From positions 350,001 through 414,000 of the forward strand of contig JACEFZ010005116.1 in the NCBI GenBank assembly GCA_014155875.1: a DNA stretch of 64,000 nt, given 5' to 3'. Made by a program: the position numbers and the translations under genes. This DNA comes from Cepaea nemoralis (taxonomy: Eukaryota > Mollusca > Gastropoda > Stylommatophora > Helicidae). Positions 36,501 to 51,290 of the stretch are shown here, one piece after another. Numbering within the stretch: the first letter of the stretch is position 1; every line of letters starts with the position of its first letter. Under the pieces are notes generated by a model. The model was not told the origin of the DNA and did not search any database. It was given only the letters and a program-made list of their open reading frames with translations.

Positions 36501-36963
36501 ATTTTGTTTTTGTGTGTTGGCCTGTTCTGCTGTATATAGGTCGGTGTAGTATTGTTGGAATGTTTCTAGTATATGTATTGCCTCTGTTTATGTGTTTCCT
36601 TGAATGTCTGTTATTGCTCCTATTTGTCTGTTACGTTGAACGTTTTGTTCTAATGCAAGGTGTTGTTTACTGGGACTTTCTTCTGATATGTTAGTAAGTT
36701 TTGTTCGAAGGAGTGTACCACGGAATGTGTGTTGCTGGTGTTGTTCTAATTGTATTCTAGTGTGTGTAGGTGTAGTGTATTCCTGTCAGTCTGTTTTGTG
36801 AGTTGTATTGCTGTCTGTATGATATGTTCTTGTTGTTGTCTGTCTTTATGTATGATGGATGCTAAATGTTGTGTTCTATACCGTATTGTATTCTTTAGTA
36901 AATCCCAAATTTATGTTATGTTGTCGGTGGGTGTACTATTAGTGTATGTTAGAATAAGGTGTG
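36501..36963 (-). pseudogene. Linker between endonuclease and RT of the LINE, segment A
   Basis: No intact frame. The sequence parallels 61040-61640 in segment B. Confidence 0.5.
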
Positions 36964-37809
36964 TCATGTGTTGTACATAACCTGTGTTTTGGAGTAGGGT
37001 GTTATTGAATTCCAATATGGTGTTCTTTTTGATGGCCTTGCACTTGTAGTGTCTGTAGTGATATGTGCTAGTACTGCTTTGTGATCTGTGTATTGTAATG
37101 TCGCTTGTAGATGTTTTTTGTGTATTATGTGGTGTGTTGAAGGTGTGTATATTCTATCTAGCCTGACTGATCTATTGTAAGCCCTATTTTTGTGTGTTGT
37201 TGCAATGTTATTAGGGTGTCTGTATCTGAAAGCGTCTGTTAAATTGTGTGTGTCTGAGGTATTGTTTAGTATATCCAGTTGATGTATTCCATTTCTGTTA
37301 TTTCTCCTTAATAGTGTCTTGATTCCTGCTCTGCCTCCCCCTACGATATCCAAATCTGAGAGTACAAAACTGAAATCCCCTGCAAGGATAACATTTTGCC
37401 CTCTGTATGTTTGTATAAGTAAGGTGTCTAATTCTTGGTAAAAATTTGGTTGATGATTGTAATTAGGTGGCGCATGTATGTTCACTATGGTGTATGCATG
37501 TATAGTGTTTTCAACCTGTATTATGGAGATTCATCCCTGGTTATCCGTGTGTGTTTTAATTATATCCCACTTGTCTGATGTCTGCAGAATAGCTGTTCCT
37601 GACCCAATTTTGTGTGTGCCTAAACTAAAGCATGAATGTTTGAGGCCTAGCTGTGTGGTGATATGTTGTGCGAATGTTTTCTAACATATGTTTGTTTCTT
37701 ATAGTAGTATAACGTCTGGTGTGTGTTTGTTTATTAGTGTGATAATGTGTTGTAATTTTGTACGTATTCTACAAATGTTTAAAGTACTAATAATTAAATC
37801 ACTAGTCAT
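36964..37809 (-). pseudogene. APE-type endonuclease domain of the LINE, segment A
   Basis: The frame 37485-36964 contains VNIHAPPNY-like NIHAPP, GDFSFVLSDLDI, RSVRLDRIYTP and YTDHKAVLAHI, the later motifs of the exonuclease-endonuclease-phosphatase fold used by LINEs to nick target DNA. The first part (ATG at 37809, ITLNICRIR-type start) is in another frame. Segment B has this start in one frame (61659-62378). Confidence 0.8.
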
Positions 37810-37890
37810 TGTAATTTAAGTAAAAACAATAAATGAGATATAATAACTATATCGATTCACACACAAAGTTGTTATCTATGATGGGTACAT

Positions 37891-39120
37891 TTAGGCGAGC
37901 AAGTCTTTAGTGGCAAAGGTTTGTGTGAGAGGATCATCTTGATCCTCGTTCTTATCACTTGTGTTGGTGTCTACAAAGAGAGTGTCTGGTATGCGATATG
38001 TGTCGTCTTCGTCTTGTACGTGTGTCTCCTCTTGTTGTTCTTGTTCAGTTTCCTTTGTCTTGCCTATAGTGGCTTTGACTTTTTCTTTCTTTGGCAGTGA
38101 TAAGTCATCTGTTTCCGTGTCATCGCTGTGTTTTGACGGCAGTAGTCTTCTATTAGCCCATGTTCTCTTCTTTGGTTTGCTGACGACTTGAAAACCGTCA
38201 GAGTCTTCATTCCTTGGATTGATTTCTTGTGTGTTATTTTCTTGTGTGTTATTTTCTTCTGTGTTCCTGTCTTCTTGTGTGCTGATTTGACTATTGAAAG
38301 TTTGTGTCAGTGCAATCTCTCCCTGCGGAGGAGTTTCTCGTTCGAGTGGTGGGAAATCTTCTTGGCTTTGTACACTGACTGCTGCTGCCGTTGGTGACAT
38401 CGGTTGTCGTCGACTTGGGCATTTATTTGTCCAGTGGTTGTTTTGGCCACACGCTGGACAATTGGTCTTTCTCCCCGGCATCGTGATCAACACTCTGAGA
38501 TTATTGTTCGTAATGCCAGGAGTGTAGATTCGTATATAATGGGGAACTTCCGTTTTGGGGTTGCAGAGCGCTCCCCACTTGCCAGCCCCATTTTTAATCC
38601 TAAACACCTCAGCCTTTTCATCTCCTGTGATGCTGTGCACCAGGTTTTTAACTCCTTGGGGAGCAATCGTGACGGGTAACCAGTTGATGATCAGCCTGTC
38701 TGTTTCTTTCTCTCAGTGCTCCAGAGATATGTCTATCCTTAGACTTGGTAGAGAAAACTTTTTGCCGTGTAACTTGTCATACACGGCTTTCTGAGCCTCT
38801 GCTGACAGGTGAAAGTACCACCTAGTGGGAACTTCGAACCTATGCAGGTCGACGACGCCTCCAAAAGGTACACCTCCTGGACCAGTTAGGGCACTCATAA
38901 TAAGTGCAGGTGTTGCTTTAGCAGCAGCCCCGGGACCAGTTATGGAACACACTATCGTTCCGGATTGGTGAAGTAGCTGGACATCGTAGTCATTTATCGA
39001 GATCCCGACTTCAGTGATATTCGAATACAACTTGAAATTTTTTGTTCCAGGTAATAATTCCGGGGAAATATCCAGAATATCAAATCCAAAGAATATCACC
39101 ACAAAATCCGGAAAAAACAC
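37891..39120 (-). pseudogene. ORF1 protein of the LINE (CCHC zinc knuckle), segment A
   Basis: Two frames, 39120-38713 and 38640-37891. The second has NCPACGQNNHWTNKC, a CX2CX4HX4C knuckle, followed by repeated TQENNTQE units and a Lys-rich acidic tail. The first has an Ala/Gly-rich stretch and a W-F segment (RWYFHLSAEAQKAVYDKL). It is an RNA-binding ORF1 in the place expected upstream of the endonuclease ORF. The break at about 38660 is a frame change. Confidence 0.75.
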
Positions 39121-39462
39121 ACAAATTTATAGTACGTAAAGCTAGATATTGTTCGAAAAAAATGTTCTTCAAAATACCAAACAATTTTCAATGAGCGCCA
39201 GCAAAAATTGATACGTTGTGATATGGTGCTGCACTTGGAACACACAAAACAGATTTAAATTTATACGTTGTGAAGAGAAAAGGAATTTTCGTTCAGATAG
39301 AAGTGATGATACTCTTTGCTTCTGTAACTTCTAGTCCAGTGTTTACAAACATCATTGTATCGTGAACTGTGAGTTTCGTGTGAAATGCTTTCGAATCTGC
39401 CCGAGGTGTTTTGGAACGTGAGTGCATGTTCGGAGCGATGGCAGATGGTTATGTCCCAGAGT

Positions 39463-39490
39463 TGACTAACTAACTAACTAACTAACTAAT

Positions 39491-39527
<37 letters not shown>

Positions 39528-39568
39528 TACTTACTTACTTACTAACTAACTAACTAACTAACTAACTA
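39463..39568. repeat. (ACTA)n tetranucleotide array
   Basis: About 26 units of ACTA with a short ACTT block in the middle. The matching place beside segment B holds a (ACCA)n array instead. Confidence 0.95.
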
Positions 39569-40335
39569 TTGTATCGTTGCTTTCAATACGCTTTTTTTAA
39601 AAAACATCTTTTATTGCGTGTTAAAATCGTTGCAAAGTGTATTGTTTGTGTTTTTACAGTGCGTTGCATGAGGGCGTGTAGGTGACATATGCGCAAAAAA
39701 TACAAATATTTTATACATTTTAACATTTCTACATTGAATTTGTTGTAGGGTAACACCTTACAGAAACAACAGCATGATGATAGTGCACAATTATTTATTT
39801 CCCCTGCCGCCTCCCTCTCCCGTCGACTCTAAAACCCTTAATTTCATCTTCACCACTCGGTAATGATGAAACTGGTAGTATAAAATGTCTGAACCGATCG
39901 GAGATGGCGGCAGCAGGATCAACAAACAAACAGTATCAAGGTGGTGGGAATGGGAGGTGTAAACAGTATCGGGGTTTACAAGGCAGAAAGGGTAGTGGTT
40001 GCATTTATAATGTTTGTGTTGTTACATGCGTTTTGTGTATTTAGTATTTGTGTAGGTGTGTTTACGGAGCGTTGCATGTGGGCGTGTATGTGACGTGTGC
40101 ATATTTTATTCATTGGGCATATTTACATGTGAAGGGGAGTAGATATGGAGTAGGATACAACTTTCCATTTATGTTTCCATTGTCACACTCTCACCCATTT
40201 GGACCCACCACTCTAATGCCCTCATCACCACTCTCTGGTAATGATGGTAAGGGCATGGTAATTTTTGGAACCAAAAGGTGATTGTATCAGTAGAGGCAAA
40301 CAAACAAACCATGAGCAAGGGAAGGAGGGGGGGGG
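39569..40335 (+). repeat. About 400-bp tandem repeat, two units
   Basis: The anchor GCGTTGCATG.GGGCGTGTA.GTGAC recurs at about 39660 and 40063. Each unit holds the anchor, a TTTACATGTGAA/ACATTGAA stretch, a pyrimidine-rich block with CCACC..T.ATG, then GGTAATGATG and a GGCAGCA or AGTAGAGG run. The same dimer occurs at 45425-46240 and begins again at 63880. No coding function is evident. Confidence 0.75.
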
Positions 40336-40499
40336 GGTCACATGGGAGATGAGGTTATATATTCATAAAGGTAACTATAATAATAATGCAAATAAAACCA
40401 AATACATCAATAATAATGATGACAAACATTAACCTACTAAGGGTGTTAACAGTACTGATAGTAACAGCAATGATAATAATAGTTATGATAATGATACCA

Positions 40500-40780
40500 C
40501 TTTCCAAGACTGTGATTCCATTTGCTAGAATGATTTTCCTAGGAATGGTGTTAGCATAACATAGTAGGTACATATAATTGCAACATGCAATGTTCAATAA
40601 TAGTAGAAGTAAAAGGAGTTGGTTATTTTTTTCTCCTTGCTTATTTTTTTTTTGGTCTTATTTGTAAGGGTTTTTTTTTTTTTTTTTTTTTGGCAAAAAA
40701 AAACAAGCATCTGTATTAGCACAAATTTTACACTCTCATTGGTTTGGTAAACATATGTGGTTTTGTATTCATTCATTCTT
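40500..40780 (+). repeat. Duplicated block with T-run, copy 1
   Basis: Nearly the same as 46980-47275: CCATTTGCTAGAATGATTTTCCTAGGAATG, GGTACATATA, AAGGAGTTGGTTAT, a long T run, then ACAAGCATCTGTATT and GGTAAACATATGTGGTTTTG. Copy 2 is followed by a NACA fragment, copy 1 is not. Confidence 0.85.
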
Positions 40781-41160
40781 TATTCACTCACATCTTTTTG
40801 TTTCTTGCACGCACTCATGTGTACTAAAATTATAAAATCAGAAAGAAGAGTACTTGTGTTTACTCTGGAGATATCTGTGATATTTTATGTTTACAACATA
40901 GGAAATATATCCATTAGCATATTCCATTTCTTGAACACATTTACATGTGAATAGGGGTTAAACAAGGAAAAGGGGAAATCTTTACATTTTTGGGTACTTC
41001 AATTTTAATTCACCGCAACAAAGAAGAATCCCTTCGAGCCTCATTTGCATCGGTCCGGCGTTCATTTTCCGGTTTAGTGTTCGGTGGACTGCTAGACCGA
41101 TCGATGGATGTTCTTAAGTTTTTGGGCCCGTAGGGCCCTCACTGTAGACGACATACTGTG
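40781..41160. other. No gene recognised
   Basis: Nothing beyond short matches to the neighbouring repeat blocks. Confidence 0.4.
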
Positions 41161-41270
41161 TATTTAGTATTTGTGTAGGTGTGTTTACAGAGCGTTGCAT
41201 GTGGGCGTGAATGTGACGTGTGCATATTTTATTCCTTGGGCATATTTACATGTGAAGGGGAACCTTGTTC
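41161..41270 (+). repeat. Partial unit of the 400-bp repeat
   Basis: Contains the anchor GAGCGTTGCATGTGGGCGTG and TTTACATGTGAAGGGGA, close to the unit at 40040-40140. Confidence 0.8.
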
Positions 41271-41363
41271 ATCTATATAAAATATATTTAATATTTTTGT
41301 CCGCCTGTGAAAGGCCAAGTATCATTAATCACTCTCTCTGTCTCTCTCGTGCGCGCACAAGCA

Positions 41364-41387
41364 AATACCTTTCAATACTTTTTTTTT
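41364..41387. repeat. Target-site duplication, left copy, of the NACA retrocopy
   Basis: AATACCTTTCAATAC followed by nine T's. The same 24 bases stand at 45401-45424, beyond the 5' end of the retrocopy. The T's here merge into the copied poly(A) tail (14 T's in all to 41392). Confidence 0.9.
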
Positions 41388-45400
<4,013 letters not shown>

Positions 45401-45424
45401 AATACCTTTCAATACTTTTTTTTT
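45401..45424. repeat. Target-site duplication, right copy, of the NACA retrocopy
   Basis: Same 24 bases as 41364-41387, followed by AAAC. The first nick therefore fell at TTTT/AAAC, the preference of L1-type endonucleases. Homologous empty sites are readable at about 39583-39610 and 63877-63905, where the flanking sequence continues without NACA. Confidence 0.9.
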
Positions 45425-46430
45425 AAACTTTTATTAAGTGTTAACAACTTTGCAAGGTGTATTGTTTGTGTTTTTACAGAGCGTTGCATGTGGAAGTGTA
45501 GGTGACATATGCGCACAATTTTACAACATTTATTTCAACATTTATACATTTGAAATGAGGGATAACGAAAAACGAGTACAAACAACAACAAGACGATAGT
45601 ATACCATTATTTTTTCCTCTGCCACCCCCTCACCCGTCAGCTCCAACCCCACCAATACCCTCCTCACCATTGGTAATGAGGAAAATGGCAGTAACCTTGT
45701 TAGAACAAACGGGTGAATGCAGCAGCAGCATCAAAACCAACATTATAAAAAAGGGGGGAGGGTTGTCAAGGGGTATACTAGTTTACAATGCAGAAAAGGT
45801 AGTTGTTGCATTTGTATTGTTCGTGTTGTTACATGCGTACTGTGTGTTCAGTATTTGTGTGCGTGTATTTACGGAGCGTTGCATCTGGGCGTGTAGGTGA
45901 CATGTGTGTAATATTTCAACAATAATTCATTTGGCATAATTACATTTGAAAGTGGGGTAACCCAAAATGTATGTTATTTTACCATGTTTGTTTCCCCTGT
46001 CTCCACCCTGACCAGCAGCCGGCTCCAAAAACCGCCAACACCATAACCACCTCTTCGGTAATGTTGATAAAGGCAGTAAACATTTTGAACCAACCAGTTA
46101 GGGCGGCATCAGCATCAACAGCAACAGTAATAAGCGGGGAGAAGGCGGAGATGAGGGAGGATACTAATAATAATAGTGATCTTGAATTAAATTTAATAGC
46201 AATCAAACCATAATAATCATATAGTAATACAGAATTACCTACCAATCTCAATAAGAGAGCCTCTTAATAGCAGTACAAATGCATTTATATTGTTAGTGTT
46301 GTTACATGCGTCATGTGGGTTCAGTATTTGTGTGCGTGTATTTACCGAGCGTTGCATGTGGGCGTGTATGTGACATATGCATATTTTATTCTTTGAACAT
46401 ATTAACATGTGAAAGGGGGCAACGAAGAGA
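45425..46430 (+). repeat. About 400-bp tandem repeat, two to three units
   Basis: The anchor GAGCGTTGCAT occurs at about 45480, 45877 and 46347. The layout and order match 39569-40335, with the same CAGCAGC and GGGTAAC landmarks. It was the host sequence into which NACA inserted. Confidence 0.75.
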
Positions 46431-46988
46431 AAGAAAAAAAAATTTGATCCCATACAGTTTCATGGTGTCTGTGTGTCTCAGATCTGGAGGGAAATCAGAC
46501 TTTTGTTTCCACTTTCCCAGACCCATTATCTGTGATTTTTGTACATTTACTTTGGCTGCACTGCCTTTTCCAAAATGGGTAAAGATATGGAGTATGTTCC
46601 TTATTGATGTATTGCTGGTGGGAAAGAAAGCAGTGTCATCTGCATAAGCGATGAGCTTCTGCTCTCCTATCCCATGCAAGAAGGTTCCCTTAATACTAGT
46701 GTCTTGTCTTATCTTTTCTAATAGTGGTTCTAGGGTGAGCACATACAGGAGTGGTGATAAGGGACATCCCTGCCTTACAGATCTTGTGAGCCTGAAGCTT
46801 GCTGTCAGTGAATGGATCACCAACACTTTACTCTCAGGATTTTTATACAAGATCTGTATCCACTGCCGATAGTACTGCCCTATGTTACAGTGTTCTAGTG
46901 TCCTATGCAGGTAAGTGTGGGAAATTCTGTCGAAGGCCTTCTCTTGATCCAAGGACAAGACGGAGGATGGACGGAGCAATGATTCCAT
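46431..46988 (-). pseudogene. Tx1/L1-like LINE RT fragment
   Basis: A single frame of nearly 200 codons with LDQEKAFDRISHTYLHRTL, RSVRQGCPLSPLLYVLTLEPLL, IAYADDTAFFPTSN and NVQKSQIMGLGKWKQKSDF. It is close to the RT of segments A and B but distinctly different, so it represents another copy of the family. The palm is intact, but both sides are cut: the left by the 400-bp repeat sequence, the right by the duplicated block. Confidence 0.88.
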
Positions 46989-47275
46989 TTGCTAGAATGA
47001 TTTTCCTAGGAATGATGTTAGCATAGCATAGCAGGTACATATAAATTGCAGCAAGCAATGTTCTAGAAAAAAAAGGAGTTGGTTATCTTTTACTCCTTGC
47101 TTATTTTTTTTGTCTTATTTGTAAGGGTTTCTTCATTTTTTCCCTTCCTTTCGTTTTTTTTTTTTTTTTTTTTTTTTGGAAAAAATTAAAACAAGCATCT
47201 GTATTTGCACACATTTTTTCAATCTCATTGGTTTGGTAAACATATGTGGTTTTGTATTCATTCATTCATTAGTTT
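46980..47275 (+). repeat. Duplicated block with T-run, copy 2
   Basis: Matches 40500-40780. A T run of about 25 lies at 47153-47177. Its right end is fused to the NACA fragment through repeated CATT units. Confidence 0.85.
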
Positions 47276-47480
47276 GGACATTGCTTTGCGTGCTTTCTTT
47301 TCACTGCGGCTTTGCTTGGCCTTGGACACTTGCTCTTCTGGCAGTCCAGCGGCTGCTGCAACCTGGCTCTGCTGCTGTGCGGCTGCTGCGTCATGTTCCT
47401 CTAGCTCGGGGGGGGGGGGGGGGGGGGTTCATCGTCATCATCTGAATCAATACCTTCCATACGGAAGTTATCAGACCGGT
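47276..47480 (-). pseudogene. NACA: NACA 5' fragment (second copy)
   Basis: On the minus strand: 5' UTR, an ATG (complement at about 47458-47460) followed by [11 protein letters not shown], a run of 20 C's (proline codons), [45 protein letters not shown], then an abrupt end at the codons for SKL. It keeps the start that the retrocopy at 45400 lacks, and its frame is intact except for uncertainty in the homopolymer. No splice donor GT follows the break, so it reads as a truncated retrocopy or rearranged piece, not an exon in place. Confidence 0.8.
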
Positions 47481-47911
47481 TATGGCGGACAGCGAAGCAT
47501 AAAGCATAAAGCCTTTTAAATAAAAGTAATTTATACGTTGTGAAGAGAAACCAGAGTAACAATGTAACGGCCTCAATGGGAGACAGTCGTTAACATCGTG
47601 CACGGAGCTTGCAGTGTTGAAACATTGTATATATTGCATTAACAAGTATATTTTATTCATTTTTAGCAGTCAATGTATTTGAATCTTTAGGACGTCAAAT
47701 TACTGTGAATAGATGGTGTCCTTATTTTAAACATTTAACAATTAATCTAACTAATGGCTTCTTTAGAAAAACGTTGGCGAGTTATGTCCCTTGTAAACAA
47801 TAAAATAAATATTATGTTACCGTGAAAAAAAGGTATTTGTTTCCCCTTAAATTTCGCTTACCAAGTGCACAGACCGCCGAGAGCGCGATAGCGAATGGTT
47901 AGCCCGTAGAT
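47481..47911. other. No gene recognised
   Basis: Contains TTATACGTTGTGAAGAGAAA near 47532, also found at about 39262 beyond the LINE ORF1. Otherwise nothing recognised. Confidence 0.4.
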
Positions 47912-48103
47912 CAGGGGTGGCCAACCTTTACAGCAGGCGGGTCAAATTTCAGAAATAATATTTCCGGCCGGGCCACGCAACTAATTTTTTTTTGGTTAAA
48001 TTAAAGTAAACAAGCAAGCGTACTACAGCTTCGACCACATGGTCGTTTCCCACTCCGCGGGCCCCAACATGACTACCGGCGGGCCTCGTGTTGGTCACCC
48101 CTG
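47912..48103. mobile_element. hAT-type MITE, 192 bp
   Basis: Terminal inverted repeats CAGGGGTGGCCAACC and GTTGGTCACCCCTG, with the subterminal GCGGG..CAAATTTC and CGGCGGGCC in mirror positions. Flanked by CCGTAGAT (47904-47911) and CTGTAGAT (48104-48111), an 8-bp duplication with one mismatch. Non-coding. The same left end is found at 32484 and 58253. Confidence 0.9.
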
Positions 48104-48111
48104 CTGTAGAT

Positions 48112-48365
48112 GCTGCCGGCTCAGCATCTCACCTCCATGCAGCAGCGGGTGAATAACGGCCAGGCCCTCAAATCCGAGGGATATTGCCTTAGAGGCGTTC
48201 AGCCATATCCCTCAACTGAAACACGTAGAACAAGCGTCTGGACCAAGCAGTTCAATGAGCCATTCGTGGTTTCACCATAAGACAGTGTGATCTTAGACAT
48301 GCATAGCTTAATCTTTGAGACAAGCATGTGACTACAGCAGGATCAACCAGATATCTATCGCACAA
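48112..48365 (-). rRNA. Fused rRNA relic: 18S 5' end joined to 28S-like 3' sequence
   Basis: On the minus strand, 48352 downwards reads CTGGTTGATCCTGC.GTAGTCACATGCTTGTCTCAAAGATTAAG and CATGCATGTCTAAG, then AAACCACGAATGGCTCATT, the unmistakable 5' end of 18S rRNA with a few changes. After about 130 bases it passes into sequence with GGCTGAACGCCTCTAAGG, a motif from near the 3' end of 28S rRNA, and CCGTTATTCACCCGC. Everything in between (most of 18S, 5.8S, most of 28S) is missing. It is a pseudogene or part of a mobile composite, not a working gene. Confidence 0.65.
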
Positions 48366-48513
48366 ACGGACTATTCACACACACGAAGGCCAAGAGTAGC
48401 AATCGCTCAGCTCGCTCCCTCGGTACCCTGTGATACACGCAAAACCACTGGACGCCAATCGACGAGCTCTCAAACTACACCAGGCAAGACTGACCGAAAA
48501 ACTATGCTAGCTT

Positions 48514-48516
<3 letters not shown>

Positions 48517-48602
<86 letters not shown>

Positions 48603-48615
48603 GAGGGGGGGGGAG
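48517..48615. repeat. (GA)n microsatellite
   Basis: About 85 bp of GA, then a G run. Confidence 0.97.
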
Positions 48616-48769
48616 TCGAGACTTTGTCGAACGGTCGTACAAAAATTGCTCTCTCGGCCGCTCAAACTACGAATCTGGCTTCGCACTGCGGTCACAATCT
48701 CCATGCTAACTTGCGTCGGCTGGGAATTTCCCGAATGGGTGCACTTCACACAGCCATCCGAGACAATGA

Positions 48770-48945
48770 ACGCCAGACGCGGGGCTGATCTTGCGAACCA
48801 GACCAACCCCCACGCTGGATGGATTGAGACGGTGGCATGGAGGAATATAATCAGCAGAGTTGATCCAGATTACCAAAGACCGAGATTTTTGGGGAGCCAT
48901 TAACGCCTACGCCAGCTGGCAGGGCACTTGATAATGATAATAATG
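48770..48945 (+). pseudogene. RTE-like LINE 3' end
   Basis: Encodes the GWIETVAWRNIISRVDPDYQ-like degenerate form of the HGGISSAELIQ..DRD.WR end seen at 20204 and closes with GCACTTGATAATGATAATAATG. The following bases (48955-49000) match those after the RTE copy at 14520-14590. Confidence 0.7.
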
Positions 48946-49007
48946 TGTGAATTCTGCAGTAAGTACCTGGCGAGATGTAGCGAAATATGCCAGGCAATAA
49001 ATCGTAC

Positions 49008-49657
49008 ATCGTTGCTATGTGGCGTTAGTGATCATGTCTGTCTACAGCTTTCTGTCTGGTGTTATTCTTATAGTCGTTGCTGTGTGGTGTTGGCGATCAT
49101 GTCTGTCTACAGCTTTCTGTCTTTTATCATTCTTATAGTCGTTGCTGTGTGGCCTTGGCGATCATGTCTGTCTACAGCTTTCTGTCTTTTATCATTCTTA
49201 TAGTCGTTGCTGTGTGGCCTTGGCGATCATGTCTGTCTACAGCTTTCTGTCTGGTGTTATTCTTATAGTCGTTGCTGTGTGGCCTTGGCGATCATGTCTG
49301 TCTACAGCTTTCTGTCTGGTGTTATTCTTATAGTCGTTGCTGTGTGGTGTTGGCGATCATGTCTGTCTACAGCTTTCTGTCTGGTGTTATTCTTATAGTC
49401 GTTGCTGTGTGGTGTTGGCGATCATGTCTGTCTACAGCTTTCTGTCTGGTGTTATTCTTGTAGTCGTTGCCGTGTGGTGTTGGCGATCATGTCTGTCTAC
49501 AGCTTTCTGTCTGGTGTTATTCTTGTAGTCGTTGCTCTACAGCTTTCTGTCTGGTGTTATTCTTGTAGTCGTTGCTGTGTGGCGTTGGCGATCATGTCTG
49601 CCTACAGCTTTTTGTCTGGTGTTATTCTTATAGTCGTTGCTGTGTGGCGTTGGCGAT
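49008..49657. repeat. 65-bp minisatellite, about ten units
   Basis: Head-to-tail units of 65 bp containing GGCGATCATGTCTGTCTACAGCTTTCTGTC and ATTCTTATAGTCGTTGCTGTGTGG. Units differ at a few fixed positions (GGTGTT/GGCCTT, TGGTGTTATT/TTTTATCATT), which gives a readable order of variants. One unit near 49535 lacks about 24 bp. As 65 is not a multiple of three, the frames rotate from unit to unit, so the overlapping 63-codon frames are artefacts. Confidence 0.97.
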
Positions 49658-49935
49658 TGTCGTAGTAATCCTTTATTACTTTAGTGTCGTCCCTGGAGTG
49701 AGGGGAATCAATACCCACCTTTTAATTTACCCAATATTATTGTCCTAGAGAAACCACCAGAATCCGTCCACAAAACTCCTTCAGTCTGTAGACACCTCTT
49801 TCTTACTATCACTCATCCCTGGATCAATCCCCCTCTCATTCTCCCCCAACACAACATACTCAACAACTCTAGATTTAACAAATAAATACAAAAAATAATT
49901 TATTAAAGCAAAAAGTATGTGTGTGAGAGGTGTGT
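49658..49935 (-). repeat. Fragment of an LTR related to element 1
   Basis: Starts TGTCGTAG and contains GTGTCGTCCCTGGAGTGAGG, AA.CCACCAG..TCCGTCCA, ATACTCAACAACTCT and a minus-strand AATAAA (49899-49904), all in the order found at 6720-6990. It begins directly at the end of the minisatellite and is interrupted by LINE sequence at about 49936. Confidence 0.8.
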
Positions 49936-51290
49936 GTGTGTTGAGAAAAATCGAACAAGAGCAAGGCAAAGAATGGCAATCATGAAAAAGCTTGCTGGTA
50001 CAACGTGGGGAGCTGATGAGAAAGTTCTCAAGAAGTTATATACCGGACGGGTGAGGCCAGTACTGGAATACGGCATTGCAGCTTGTGCAACAGCAGCTAA
50101 GTCAAACTTTAACAAAATAAGTAGAGTCCAAAACCAAGGAATGCGAATCATAACTGGAAGCCTGAAGACAACGCCTATTAATGAACTAGAAAAGATCACT
50201 TGTTTACAACCAATGCAGGACAGAAGAGATAGCAGAGCCCAGCAACAAGCAGACAAATTTAGAAGATTGACATACCACCCTATGTATAACAGGTTTAATG
50301 GTTTTGGAAAAGGAAGACTGGAGCGTAGCAACTTTGTAGAAACTGCAAAACGAAAGATTAGGGCAGATCCCATACTTAACATATCAACATTCAAGCCCAT
50401 TTACAATGCACACAACTTCCCAGCTTGGAGACAGCAGCAACTGCCTGAGATGATAGAAAACATTCCTGGTATTGAGAAAAAGAACACTCAGAATGAAACC
50501 GAAAGAAGAAAAATAACCCTCAACTACATAAAAGAACATTACCCAAGCAGCAATTGGACCCATGCATATACAGATGGATCAGCCAAAGATTCAATTAAAA
50601 ATGGAGGAGGAGGAATTCTCCTTAATTTAAAAAATGGAGTGATAAAAACACAGTCAGTGGTAACTGGAAAATTTTCAAGTAACTTCAAAGCGGAGGTAGA
50701 GGTTAGGAAAACTGCAGCAGAAATGTTCTTGATGGAGGACAATAAAGAGAAGCAAATAGCTATCTTCACAGATGCAAAGTCAGCTGTCTCAATACTGAAG
50801 AGCAAAAACAGCACAGAACTAGCTGACCTAAGAGCAGCATTCCATGGTGTATGCCAGAAATCCAAAAAAAGTTGTAATACAGTGGATCCCATCACATTGC
50901 AGTATACCTGGAAATGAAGAGGCTGACAGACTATCAAAAGAGGGAGGACGATTACCACAGCCTGACATAGACATAACCTATAATGAGGCAAAGAGATTTA
51001 TAAAAAGCACTTATAGAACCAAATGGGAATCAGAGCATTCAGACCACCAGAAGGATGACGCATATTACAAACTCGACCGAAGAGAACAAGTAGCAATTGT
51101 CAACAACCTACTTGTGACAGGTTATTCAGGACTCCCTACTTTTGCACAACACGAATCAATAACTCGTGTGGTTTGCAAAATGATACATTTTTATTTAGAG
51201 CTTATGTCACACAAGCTCGGCGAGCGGATTACTTCATGGATAATCAACAACATGTTATGTTTCACAGGTGCAATGAAGAGGTGGAAGTAA
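49936..51290 (+). pseudogene. RNase H-bearing LINE fragment (I/R1/Jockey-like)
   Basis: The frame to 50917 contains the post-RT region (AIMKKLAGTTWGADEKVLKKLY, RPVLEYGIAAC, ISRVQNQGMRIITGS) and the RNase H start (HAYTDGSAKDS, a Glu-containing helix, FTDAKSAVSIL). The RNase H end (IQWIPSHCSIPGNEEADRLSKEGG) follows in another frame from 50844. The shift falls in a run of seven A's near 50865. The last part with the zinc-like CNEEVE is in yet another frame. A dead copy of a different family from the insertion at 33199. Confidence 0.85.

Noticed and set aside
47276..47480. A functional NACA exon
   Set aside because: It stops abruptly at codons for SKL without a GT donor and adjoins repeat sequence present elsewhere.
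49008..49657. Regular repeats resembling a CRISPR array, and serial 63-codon frames
   Set aside because: The units are contiguous with no unique spacers, in a eukaryotic context, and 65 bp shifts the frame each time. It is a minisatellite.
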